Assembly (NCBI RefSeq): GCF_000402035.1 | Contig: NC_021287.1 | Coordinates: forward strand, 1,488,001 to 1,552,000 | Reading direction: 5' to 3' | From: Caballeronia insecticola | GTDB lineage: Bacteria > Pseudomonadota > Gammaproteobacteria > Burkholderiales > Burkholderiaceae | DNA length: 64,000 bases | In this document: piece after piece, positions 52,521 to 60,391 of the stretch | Layout of the letters: every line of letters starts with the position of its first letter | Numbering within the stretch: the stretch's first letter is position 1 | Program-made: the position numbers and the translations under genes | The notes under the pieces: model-generated | Seen by the model: only the letters and a program-made list of their open reading frames with translations | The model's database searches: none | What the model was told of the DNA's origin: nothing

Positions 52521-52991
52521 GCCGGTCGCGAAGGGCTTCGCCCGATGGAGCTGACGACATAACTCAGTCCAAGAAGCCGCACGCCCAAAGCGGACATCTG
52601 AAAATGGCTTTGACAGTCACCACTATGATGAAGAAAAACATCTTCGACGCGACGACAGGTGATCGCTATATACAAGAGCGCGAAAGTGATCATCACCGGA
52701 CATAAGAAGCGCAGCAGCTCTCCCGCTGCTGCGGGCGTGCCGTCCGCTCGACCGAAGCTGATCATCAAGCGCGACTGCCTGCGGCGCAATCAGCAAAATT
52801 CTTCGATGGAACCTGGGGCGCAGCGAATCCCCAGTCCAAGAAAGGCAAATGCGGAAGCTTTACCACCTGCGACGAGTCGGCTTGGTGCCGTGAGCATGTC
52901 ACTCACACCAAATACAAGCAGCCCGAGAAAGACGAGCCGGCGCAATCCGAGTTAGGGTGATGCGCCGTGGAAAAAAATTGAAACGTGCCTA
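52521..52991. other. gene-poor stretch with coding scraps
   Basis: No intact gene is supported. A short plus-strand open stretch at about 52627-52706 begins MMKKNIFDATTGDRYIQERE. Another frame, 52796-52960, reads KFFDGTWGAANPQSKKGKCG and ends in TGA; FFDGTW is the opening motif of DUF2235 hydrolases, of which an intact copy lies at 59.1 kb. These look like frameshifted remnants of secretion-system-associated genes, but the evidence is thin. Confidence 0.4.
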
Positions 52992-54071
52992 TTAACTGGG
53001 TCGTTTTTTAGCGGCAATCCCACCTACCGCGCTCGGGCTAGCGCGACGCCGAAGCCAATGCTGAATTGGCAACTCGACGTAGCGATATGTGATGACACCC
53101 AACACAACTGCTGCGACGACGAACGCAGCCCAGACAGCATCGCCGGGAAGACGCATCGACGAGTCAAGTTTGCGGGCGATCACGGAGAGCGCATACATCA
53201 AGAGGACATGTGTGAGATACAGCGAGTACGAGGCGTCACCGATGGTCTCAACCAATCGCGCCGACCGCCACGCACCAGCACGCTCAAGAAAAAGCGCGCC
53301 CGCCACCAGTAAGGCAGCCGGAATACCCCAGAAAACTACTCTCTCGTGATCGCCGACTGTGATCGGGTTTGTTGCAATCATGAGTCCCGCTCCAAGGACG
53401 AAGAGCACAGCCGAAAGCTTCTTGCTGAGCATCGTCCCACGCCGATAGAGTTCTCCGATGCAGCATCCTGCAACAAACTCCAACATTAGCGGATTTGTGT
53501 ATGTCCGGAACGCCAACCCGCCGCTCCACAGGAATCCAAGTGCAGTAGAGCACAAAAAGAAGATGGCTACTGCCTCGGCGCGGCGTCTCGTTACAAGCAG
53601 CGCGCATGCGAACGTCAGGTAGAACCACATCTCATAGACCAACGTCCAGCCGGTTGGCAGGACGGGGAACCAATGGCCTGTGTACCGATTTTCGCAGGGT
53701 AGGAACAGATAGGAGCAAACCGCGTGCGCCGGGTCTAGCCGATTGTGTGCAAACTGCGTGTGCAACAGCACCAGCATCATTACCATGACCGTTGAGCACA
53801 GCCAATATAGCGGCACGATGCGAATAAGTCTGGCCTTCAGGAAAGCCGCGGCCGAGGCGCGGCTAGGGGTTACATTACCGGTCGTGACGATCATGATGAC
53901 GCCGGAAATTACGAAGAAAACATCGACGCCAAAATTTCCCCATCCCTCGAATACCTGAGACACGTGCCGCGACCATCCGCGAAAACCGACTTCTAGCGAC
54001 ATGTGGAGTGCGATGACGACCACGGCCGCCAAGGCGCGTAGCGCCTGAACCGAATGCAACTTGTCCTTCAA
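52992..54071 (-). CDS. OafA/YrhL-type membrane O-acyltransferase
   Basis: A 359-residue integral-membrane acyltransferase 3 protein with about ten helices. Family motifs are SVQALRALAAVVVIALHMSL with the conserved His, then FGVDVFFVISGVIMIVTT and FLKARLIRIVPLYWL. Such enzymes O-acetylate surface polysaccharides, peptidoglycan or lipids. The start codon appears to be TTG at 54071, preceded by GAGAG 7 bases upstream. It is intact while everything around it is broken, lies inside the IS-rich segment, and is less GC-biased than neighbours, which suggests acquisition by transfer. No glycan gene cluster accompanies it. Confidence 0.88.
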   Translation of the reverse strand: MKDKLHSVQALRALAAVVVIALHMSLEVGFRGWSRHVSQVFEGWGNFGVDVFFVISGVIMIVTTGNVTPSRASAAAFLKARLIRIVPLYWLCSTVMVMMLVLLHTQFAHNRLDPAHAVCSYLFLPCENRYTGHWFPVLPTGWTLVYEMWFYLTFACALLVTRRRAEAVAIFFLCSTALGFLWSGGLAFRTYTNPLMLEFVAGCCIGELYRRGTMLSKKLSAVLFVLGAGLMIATNPITVGDHERVVFWGIPAALLVAGALFLERAGAWRSARLVETIGDASYSLYLTHVLLMYALSVIARKLDSSMRLPGDAVWAAFVVAAVVLGVITYRYVELPIQHWLRRRASPSAVGGIAAKKRPS

Positions 54072-54658
54072 TTTATTCTCTCGCTTTTTTAATTTGGATA
54101 ACTAACAATCTATAAGGGTAGCACTTTTTTATTGCGGCCTTGGTCGCAAAAAAGTTAATTTTCGGAGCCACGCAACAAGCTTTGCTGTTTGCTGCTCGGC
54201 CGCGTGCCTCCATGTAGCGGCGCGCCGCCCCCTTGGCTCACCCTCTGCTATCAGCCTGAACTCGCATATCCGCCTGAGCTTTCCCGCGAAAAGGAAGCCA
54301 CACCCAGGACTGCTCCGATCGTGAGCGTCATGTCGGCCGACAGCGTGACCGGCTGCACGGGGAACAGCGGGCGGGACGAACAGCGAGATGATGCAGAGGC
54401 TGAATTTGAAGCCAATGAACGGCCTCCACGTACACAAACGCTGGGGCAGCGCTGAAAAGCCGCCTGGAAAATCGGAACGAAGTCCGCATAAGTTAAAAAA
54501 TCAATGGCCCGAAAACGGACTGGGCTCCCACTCACACCGTGCAAAAAGCCTGCAAGATAACGTTAGAAGATTAGGATTGTGATTCCTGTCGCCGTGAGTT
54601 CGCGTCCCATCGGCCACCCGACAAGAAGTACCAATTGAATCAAAAGCTTCGCCGAATA
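54072..54658. other. gene-free accessory stretch
   Basis: No gene is supported on either strand; the open frames present are short and have no family-like content. AT-rich DNA at 54072-54160 likely includes the promoter of the acyltransferase gene. Confidence 0.5.
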
Positions 54659-55652
54659 GGCGCTGCGAAAAATCGCAGTGCCTTCAATAAGATGGTCACC
54701 CTGACCGAAAATGGCCCGAGTGGCTTACGGTGATCAGGTTATTTCATTTTTTGGAGGCCATCACAGCAAACGCGGCGTTGATTGGTGTCGACCTAGACAA
54801 GCCCTAGTTTCTCCTGCACGCTCAAGACATCTTCGGCCATTCTCAGTGGCGTAATCAAGTGCGATTAATCGCGCCGCAGTTCGTCAAAGATAACAAGACC
54901 GATTTCGCCGACGCCGAAGCAATCTGCGAAGCAGCCTCGCGTCCGGCGATGCACTTTATCGCCGTCAAGACGCCCGAGCAGCAGACGCTGCTTCCCCATC
55001 ATGGGTGCGTGAAGCGCTGGTGGCCGAACGCGCGCTCACGCGTAATCAGATCCACGCTTTTTGCTCGAATTTGGCATCAGCCTGGCGGTGGGCTCACTTG
55101 CCGTCACACGCCTGCTCGTGCTGCTCGACGGTCTGGCCACGCGTGCTGCTGCCGCCGATGGTGGCCCTGCTGCTGCGCCTGCACCGTCGCTATGGCCAAC
55201 TCAGCGATGAATCACTCAACTTGAGACCGAGCTCAAGCGCCATCTGGCTGACAACGAAGCCGGCCAGCGGCGCCTTACCATTCCGGGAATCGGCCTGATC
55301 ACCGCGAGCAGTTTGCTGGCGATGGCCGGCGACGTGCATGGATTCAAGCGCGGGCGCGACTTCGCCGCCTCGCTGGGCTTGGTGCCCCGACAGCACTCGA
55401 CTGGTGGCCGGGCAACGCTGCCGGGCATTCCAAGCGCGGTGACAAACATCTGCGAAGTCTGCTGGTGCACGGTGCGCGCGGGCATGCGCTTTGCCAAACA
55501 ACGCTCTGATGCGCTCGATACCTAGATGCAAGCCCTTCTGTAACGTCGTCACTCGAACGTTGTTGCCTGCGCTAGCCAACAAAATGGCCAGAATCGTGTG
55601 GGCGATGCTGGCTAAGGGTGGAGAGTATCAAGCGCATCCGCGTTCCGCCTGA
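54659..55652 (+). mobile_element. IS110-family insertion sequence remnant
   Basis: The left non-coding part begins with a hairpin (GGCGCTGCG at 54659-54667 with CGCAGTGCC at 54674-54682, one G-U pair) followed by sequence shared with the 50.2-kb copy. The transposase remnant runs to 55652. The right boundary is not defined because IS110 elements lack inverted repeats. In IS110 elements the left non-coding end encodes the guide-like bridge RNA. Confidence 0.72.
54758..55652 (+). pseudogene. IS110-family transposase, disrupted
   Basis: Reading frames in succession reproduce the family order: AITANAALIGVDLDK with a TAG soon after at about 54805; then LLHAQDIFGHSQWRNQVRLI, PQFVKDNKTDFADAEAICEA and KTPEQQTLLPHH. 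Frameshifts move to ALVAERALTRNQIHAF, then to MVALLLRLHRRYGQLSDESL. GIGLITASSLLAMAGDVHGF and DFAASLGLVPRQHSTGG follow, and the terminal MARIVWAMLAKGGEYQAHP lies in yet another frame. The start codon and several frames are lost, so no functional transposase can be made. Confidence 0.87.
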
Positions 55653-55983
55653 CTAGCATTGCCTGCTTTTGCGACCATTAACTTGTGATGAAGATAACGG
55701 CGCACGGTTCGACGGAAAACCTGATTCCAGTCCTCACGAGACTAAGTTTTTTTAGGACAGTCGGGCGCGGCTCATCATCGAAGGCCGTGCCCTCTGATCC
55801 GCGCCCATTTCTAGCCCGGATACATTTGCGCAAGCATTTTTATCGTAGGTAACAAATCGAGGTTGCAGAATCCCGGCTGACCATACACTGAGTTTTGCAT
55901 GCAAACGACCGGCTTACTGCTGCTCGGAACCCGCTTCAACATTCGTGCAGGCATCGACTGCGGATCGTTTGCGTCCCGGTCGC
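55653..55983. other. gene-free stretch at the right end of the accessory region
   Basis: No gene is seen. A T-run near 55747-55754 and AT-rich DNA at 55820-55900 stand out. From 55984 onward the DUF4148 gene has normal local composition, so the accessory segment probably ends here. Confidence 0.5.
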
Positions 55984-56301
55984 TTATTGGCCGAAGAACA
56001 CGCCTTGCGGATCGACGCGTTTGCTCCCATTGCCCGATCGGGCCGCGCTATCCGTCGATGCACCGTAGCCGCTGTCCGATTGCGCTCGCGCCATGCGGAC
56101 GTCCGCGACACGCGCCTCGGCAGCCTGCAGATTCGCTGGATAAGACGCGTCTTCCGCTGCGGGCGAATAACCGGCCTTTTCGAGCTGCACAAGCTCGGCG
56201 CGAACTTCCGCGCGGCTTGCCGGTAAGCTCGATTGCGCGAACGCGGCGAGCGGCGTGGACAAGACGACTGCAACGATGGCTGCCTGACCCCACGACTTCA
56301 T
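55984..56301 (-). CDS. DUF4148 exported protein (minus copy)
   Basis: A 105-residue secreted or periplasmic protein: signal peptide to about AAFA (residue 22), then the DUF4148 core SRAEVRAELVQLEKAGYSPA and DASYPANLQAAEARV, a Ser/Gly-rich linker, and the terminal motif VFFGQ. The family is confined mostly to Burkholderiales and has no known function. It is divergent from a paralogue 386 bases away. Confidence 0.88.
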   Translation of the reverse strand: MKSWGQAAIVAVVLSTPLAAFAQSSLPASRAEVRAELVQLEKAGYSPAAEDASYPANLQAAEARVADVRMARAQSDSGYGASTDSAARSGNGSKRVDPQGVFFGQ

Positions 56302-56687
56302 AATCGACTCTCCCTTTATCGATTAGACCCGGCGTCTTAAGAACTCAAACGCGCCGAGCGAACGACGGGAGTGTAGATACACACCCATTGAAGATCATTC
56401 GCCGATGCACAGAAGCATCGTTACGGATTTCGCAAGAAACGGCCGTGATTCAGGCAACGTGATGTTGCGAAGCAGCAGGCAAATTCTGCCGAGGCAGACA
56501 ATCTGCCTAACGCATCGAGCGAAAAACGGATCACTTCGTGCAACGCAACGTCGATTATTTCCGTATCGACAAGGATCATTCAACGGAAACGAGAATGATC
56601 TTCAGTGTCCGCGTCTTTACACTCCGTTCACAAGCTGCTTAACACAAACGGCAGCATCGTCAGAAATCCGAATCGGAGGTAGTTACC
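56302..56687. promoter_or_regulatory. divergent control region between two DUF4148 genes
   Basis: These 386 bases must hold both promoters. GGAGGTAG directly precedes the plus-strand gene. Several short AT-rich stretches are present but no clear operator was recognised, and no small gene is supported. Confidence 0.5.
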
Positions 56688-57014
56688 ATGAAGACGCTTA
56701 TTTCCGCAGTTGCCGTTGCCGCCGCGATCGCAGTTCCCGCGCTCTCCTTCGCACAGCAATCGGACTCGCAACTCACCCGCGCTCAAGTGCGCGCCGATCT
56801 GGTTCAGCTGGAAAAGGCCGGCTATAACCCGAACGTCAGCGACCCGTCGTATCCGTCGAATATCCAGGCTGCCGAAGCTCGCGTAAGCGCGCAAACCGTC
56901 GCGCAAGCGCCGACGCAAACGAGCGACTACGGTTCGGTGGCAACGGGTTCGTCTCAATCGGGTCGCACGACGACGGCTCAGCCGCGTGCGCTCGGCGCGT
57001 ACTTCGGCCAGTAA
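56688..57014 (+). CDS. DUF4148 exported protein (plus copy)
   Basis: A 108-residue protein with a signal peptide (cleavage after about LSFA, residue 22) and the core TRAQVRADLVQLEKAGYNPN and DPSYPSNIQAAEARV, ending GAYFGQ. It is clearly paralogous to the minus-strand neighbour (LVQLEKAGY shared exactly). CGGAGGTAG lies just ahead of the ATG. A very strong terminator follows. Confidence 0.9.
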   Translation: MKTLISAVAVAAAIAVPALSFAQQSDSQLTRAQVRADLVQLEKAGYNPNVSDPSYPSNIQAAEARVSAQTVAQAPTQTSDYGSVATGSSQSGRTTTAQPRALGAYFGQ

Positions 57015-57055
57015 GCCGACGATATCGCCGGCCGACACGATTCGGTCGATACAGC

Positions 57056-57087
57056 AAAGAGCGGCATCGTCACGATGCCGCTCTTTT
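57056..57087 (+). terminator. strong Rho-independent terminator
   Basis: A 14-bp perfect stem (AAAGAGCGGCATCG at 57056-57069 with CGATGCCGCTCTTT at 57073-57086) and a 3-base loop is followed by T residues; the A residues on the other side make it potentially bidirectional. It ends the plus-strand DUF4148 transcript. Confidence 0.9.
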
Positions 57088-57090
57088 GCG

Positions 57091-57155
57091 TTTTGCATGC
57101 GTAATGCGTAATGCGTAATGCACATGGGCATCTTGCATACCGAATGCATGATGCA
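57091..57155. repeat. GCGTAAT tandem repeat related to the 35-kb array
   Basis: TTTTGCATGCGTAATGCGTA begins three tandem GCGTAAT-type units, then TTGCATACCGAATGCATGAT follows. TTTTGCATGCGT-A/T-ATGC is the same core as in the repeat array at 35.2-35.7 kb, so this appears to be another copy of one dispersed family. Confidence 0.55.
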
Positions 57156-57238
57156 ATCCTCGCGCGACGAACGTCGCATCGGAACGTCCCCGTCGAACGC
57201 AATCACAAACGCGTCCGCACCGCGAATGACCACGTGAA

Positions 57239-58366
57239 TCAGTTCGCCGGAATAGTGACCACCGGCGATTTCGCCGATTCCGTCACTTCCGCCAGCGCCA
57301 TCAAATTCTGCACGACCGTGAACGCGTACTTCGAATCGAAATCGCCGCGATCGATCCAGTACGTTGCCTTGTCGTACAGCACGCTCACGTAGGCGTCCTT
57401 CGGCGGCTTCTCGCTCGTCCTCACGATGATCGTCGGCCGCGTCTCGCCGCCGATAAGGCCGATCGTCGGCTTGGTCGCTCCGCTGCCCACCTGCTCGGAC
57501 GGCACCGAGATCTGCGCGCCGAGATCGGTGAGGATGCCGAGCACCGAGCGCGTGACCATCGGGATGCGGTTCTGATCCGACGCCTGCCCGTACACGATCT
57601 CGTAAGTCTTCATCTTCGGCGAGAGATGCAGAAGCTTTCTCACGAGCGCGAGATCGTCGACCACTTCCTTGTTCGATCCGCTGCGCGTCGCACCGAGCGT
57701 GATGAAAACACCGCCCTTGTCCCCGCTGTTGCCCTTCCCGGCCTTGGCCTTCTTGCCGCCTTTGCTGTCGGCTTTGTCATCGTCGGAATTGCGCGATTCG
57801 ATGTTCAGTTCGCCCGCGAGTTGCAATCGACGCAATGCCTGCAACAGCAGAAAGAATTGCGGCGATCCTGGCGCATTGGGTCCGGCCAGCGCCGTGCCGT
57901 TCTGCAAGCCGCTGATCGACTGCGCGGTGATCCGCAGCAACAGATCGACCGGAATGCCGCTTTCCGCAAGCGGCATCACGAGCGTCGGCGAGAGCGGGCG
58001 GATGTAGGCGCTCGCGTAAGCATCGCCGGTCGTGGGCGAAAACGTGAAGGTCGGATGGTTCGAGTACGAGACGCTGCCCGTCGCCTGCGCGTAGTTCGGC
58101 TGCGCACCCGACCCTGCGTTGAGGATGGCGCCGCCGCTGGCATCGAACGAATAGGCCGCGATGATGCTGCTCACGGTGAGGAACGACGGCGCGTCGGCGA
58201 AGCGCAATCCGACAATCGCGGCAAGAATTTCACGCTTTTTCGCGTCGCCGAGTGCGCGGGCGTAGTCGACCTGATCGGCTTTCAGCCGCGTCGGGCCGAT
58301 GCCCGCGCAGCCCGCGGCGAGAAAGGATACGGAGATGACGGCGATCGATAGGGCTTTCCTTGTCAT
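57239..58366 (-). CDS. lipoprotein of unknown function
   Basis: A 375-residue outer-envelope lipoprotein: the signal peptide ends FLAAGC with Cys20 as the lipidation site. The mature part has an Ala/Gly/Ser-rich segment, a beta-rich core (SSIIAAYSFDASGG, YSNHPTFTFSPTTGDAYASA), an acidic-basic low-complexity insert (DDDKADSKGGKKAKAGKG) at about residues 200-220, then YWIDRGDFDSKYAFTVVQNL near the C-terminus. I do not recognise the family. The ATG at 58366 was chosen for the signal peptide; the frame extends 61 codons upstream without such features. Confidence 0.78.
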   Translation of the reverse strand: MTRKALSIAVISVSFLAAGCAGIGPTRLKADQVDYARALGDAKKREILAAIVGLRFADAPSFLTVSSIIAAYSFDASGGAILNAGSGAQPNYAQATGSVSYSNHPTFTFSPTTGDAYASAYIRPLSPTLVMPLAESGIPVDLLLRITAQSISGLQNGTALAGPNAPGSPQFFLLLQALRRLQLAGELNIESRNSDDDKADSKGGKKAKAGKGNSGDKGGVFITLGATRSGSNKEVVDDLALVRKLLHLSPKMKTYEIVYGQASDQNRIPMVTRSVLGILTDLGAQISVPSEQVGSGATKPTIGLIGGETRPTIIVRTSEKPPKDAYVSVLYDKATYWIDRGDFDSKYAFTVVQNLMALAEVTESAKSPVVTIPAN

Positions 58367-58608
58367 GGGTTCTCGGGTGATGGTGATGGCAGGAATCGTC
58401 GGCGCACGGCCGCGGAGCACCCGGTGCGCGGTCGCAAATTTCATACCTTTGGGCGTGAAGAAAATGCCGGAGCCATCGATCGCCGGACACACAAACGATC
58501 TCATCCGGCGCATTGCACGCCGGTTTTCAGCGGGCATTCGAACCCGCAATGCAGACCACGCAAACGGCTCAGCGGACCATCGCGATCCGCTGCCGCCGCC
58601 GAGTCAGC

Positions 58609-58818
58609 TCAGGACGCGCCCTGCTGCGTTTTGTGCTGTGCGCGCTTCTCCTGCGATGGCGTCTGCGCGATATGCCGGCTCGCTTCCTGGTGCTGCGCGA
58701 CGATCGCATCGAGCCGGTCCTGCGCGAAACGCGGGCCGTCGTCGCGTGCAAAAACGGACGTAGCCGATACGGCGAGCGCCGCCGTGACGATGACCGTGGC
58801 GAAATGCGTTCTTCTCAT
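58609..58818 (-). CDS. small exported protein, 69 residues
   Basis: A signal peptide (MRRTHFATVIVTAALAVSAT, cleavage after about VFA at residue 24) is followed by a charged, Gln/His-rich helix (RFAQDRLDAIVAQHQEASRH). Similar tiny exported peptides occur in Burkholderia; function unknown. It lies upstream of the lipoprotein gene on the same strand, 242 bases apart. Confidence 0.65.
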   Translation of the reverse strand: MRRTHFATVIVTAALAVSATSVFARDDGPRFAQDRLDAIVAQHQEASRHIAQTPSQEKRAQHKTQQGAS

Positions 58819-59086
58819 GATTCACCCCGCGATTTTGAGCGGCCAGATCCCCATCGACCGCCCGATTAGCATCGCACATCGGCGCAAAAGCTGCGCGTCG
58901 CCGGGCGGCGTCAGACACGCTCGTATCCCACGCCTATCCGCCAAAATCCAGCGCGCCCGCGCACGAAGCACGCTTTCATCCAATGCGCGCTTGCGCACGG
59001 CTCTCCAATTACCTATTCCTTACAGCAAGACGTCTTTTGTCATACAGACGCGATCGAATCGAGCCAGCTTCCGGAGACCCGCCCTC

Positions 59087-60130
59087 ATGAATCTCGCCAT
59101 CTTCTTCGACGGCACTTGGAACGAACCCAACGACCGCACCAACGCCTATCTCCTCTACAAGCTCGCGCCCGAAACCGACCAGCAGGAAACCTTCTACGTG
59201 CCCGGCGTCGGCACACAAGGCAGCGGGCTTTTTGCGCTGGCGAACAAGTTTCTGGGCGGCGCATTCGGCGACGGTCTGAGCGACAACATCAAGAGCGGTT
59301 ACGCGTGGCTGTGCCAGCGTTACAGTCCGGGCGCGCGCATCTACATCTTCGGCTTCAGCCGCGGCGCTTATTCGGCCCGCAGTCTCGCGGGACTCATCCG
59401 CAAATGCGGCCTCATGAACGACTGGAGCGCGCAATCGATCGATCAGGCGTACGGCATCTATCGCGATCGCGAAGTCGGGCCGTCGGATCAGCCGGTCACG
59501 GATTTCCGCAAGCAGTTTGCGCGCGAGGTGGATGTCGAATTCATCGGCGTATGGGATACCGTCGGCGAACTCGGCATTCCGCTCGACGGCCTGCCGGTGC
59601 CGGGCTTTTCGAGTTACTACAAGTTCCACGACACGACGCTCTCCAACACCACGCGAGCCGCCTATCACGCGATCGCGGCAAACGAATTCCGCTCGCTCTA
59701 CAAGCCGACGCTGTGGACGCCCGGCAAAGACGCACGCGGCGCGCTGCCGCTCGAACAGCGCTGGTTCGCGGGCGCGCACGCGAATGTCGGCGGCGGCTAT
59801 GTAAGCCCGCCGCGCAATCCGGAAGACCTGTTGCCGCTGATTCCCGCCGAATGGCTGCGCAGCTGCGCGGTGAATCATCAACTGAAGATGGACGGTCCGA
59901 TCGCGATTCCGCCGCAAGCATTCGATTCCGCGCCGATCGACTCCTACACCGAGTTCACGAAGCACCACTTGTTTCTGAAGGAAGTATGCAAAAAGGAACC
60001 ACGCGAGGCCGGCCGCGCGCTGAATGAAACAATCGATCCGAGTCTGCTCGCGCGTCTCGATACGCCCGGATTTCTCGATATGTATCCGGCGCTCGTCGCT
60101 CAATTGCGTGCATTGCCCGTCGGAAAATGA
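59087..60130 (+). CDS. DUF2235 alpha/beta hydrolase (Tle1-like catalytic domain)
   Basis: A 347-residue predicted hydrolase. The family opening LAIFFDGTWNEPNDRTN is at residues 3-19; the nucleophile elbow FGFSRGAYSARSLAGLIRKC puts Ser at about residue 90; Asp in FIGVWDTVGELGIP and His in RWFAGAHANVGGGY complete a likely triad. The domain is the same as in type VI secretion phospholipase effectors of the Tle1 family, but no VgrG, PAAR or immunity gene is nearby and no signal peptide is seen, so a cytosolic role is equally likely. GGAG lies 10 bases before the ATG. The next gene, a membrane protein, begins 261 bases downstream on the same strand. Confidence 0.88.
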   Translation: MNLAIFFDGTWNEPNDRTNAYLLYKLAPETDQQETFYVPGVGTQGSGLFALANKFLGGAFGDGLSDNIKSGYAWLCQRYSPGARIYIFGFSRGAYSARSLAGLIRKCGLMNDWSAQSIDQAYGIYRDREVGPSDQPVTDFRKQFAREVDVEFIGVWDTVGELGIPLDGLPVPGFSSYYKFHDTTLSNTTRAAYHAIAANEFRSLYKPTLWTPGKDARGALPLEQRWFAGAHANVGGGYVSPPRNPEDLLPLIPAEWLRSCAVNHQLKMDGPIAIPPQAFDSAPIDSYTEFTKHHLFLKEVCKKEPREAGRALNETIDPSLLARLDTPGFLDMYPALVAQLRALPVGK

Positions 60131-60391
60131 GCCGGGAAATGAGTCGCAAAATAAGTCAGGATTCCGCAGCGCATGACGCTTTGTGTGCGCATGCACGCAC
60201 ACGGCCGCCCGATTCGACGCCTAGAATGCGATTACCAAACGTTTGCGATGCAAATCAATCGCGTCCCGCGACGCGTAGCTTCGAGCACCGTGCGTAAATA
60301 GTTGCATGCGAAATCATTTCGCCTGAAGCGCACGGTTCAGACGATGTCCGCCCGCAGCCCATGCTCCGCCCGGACACGATGGGAGACGGGC

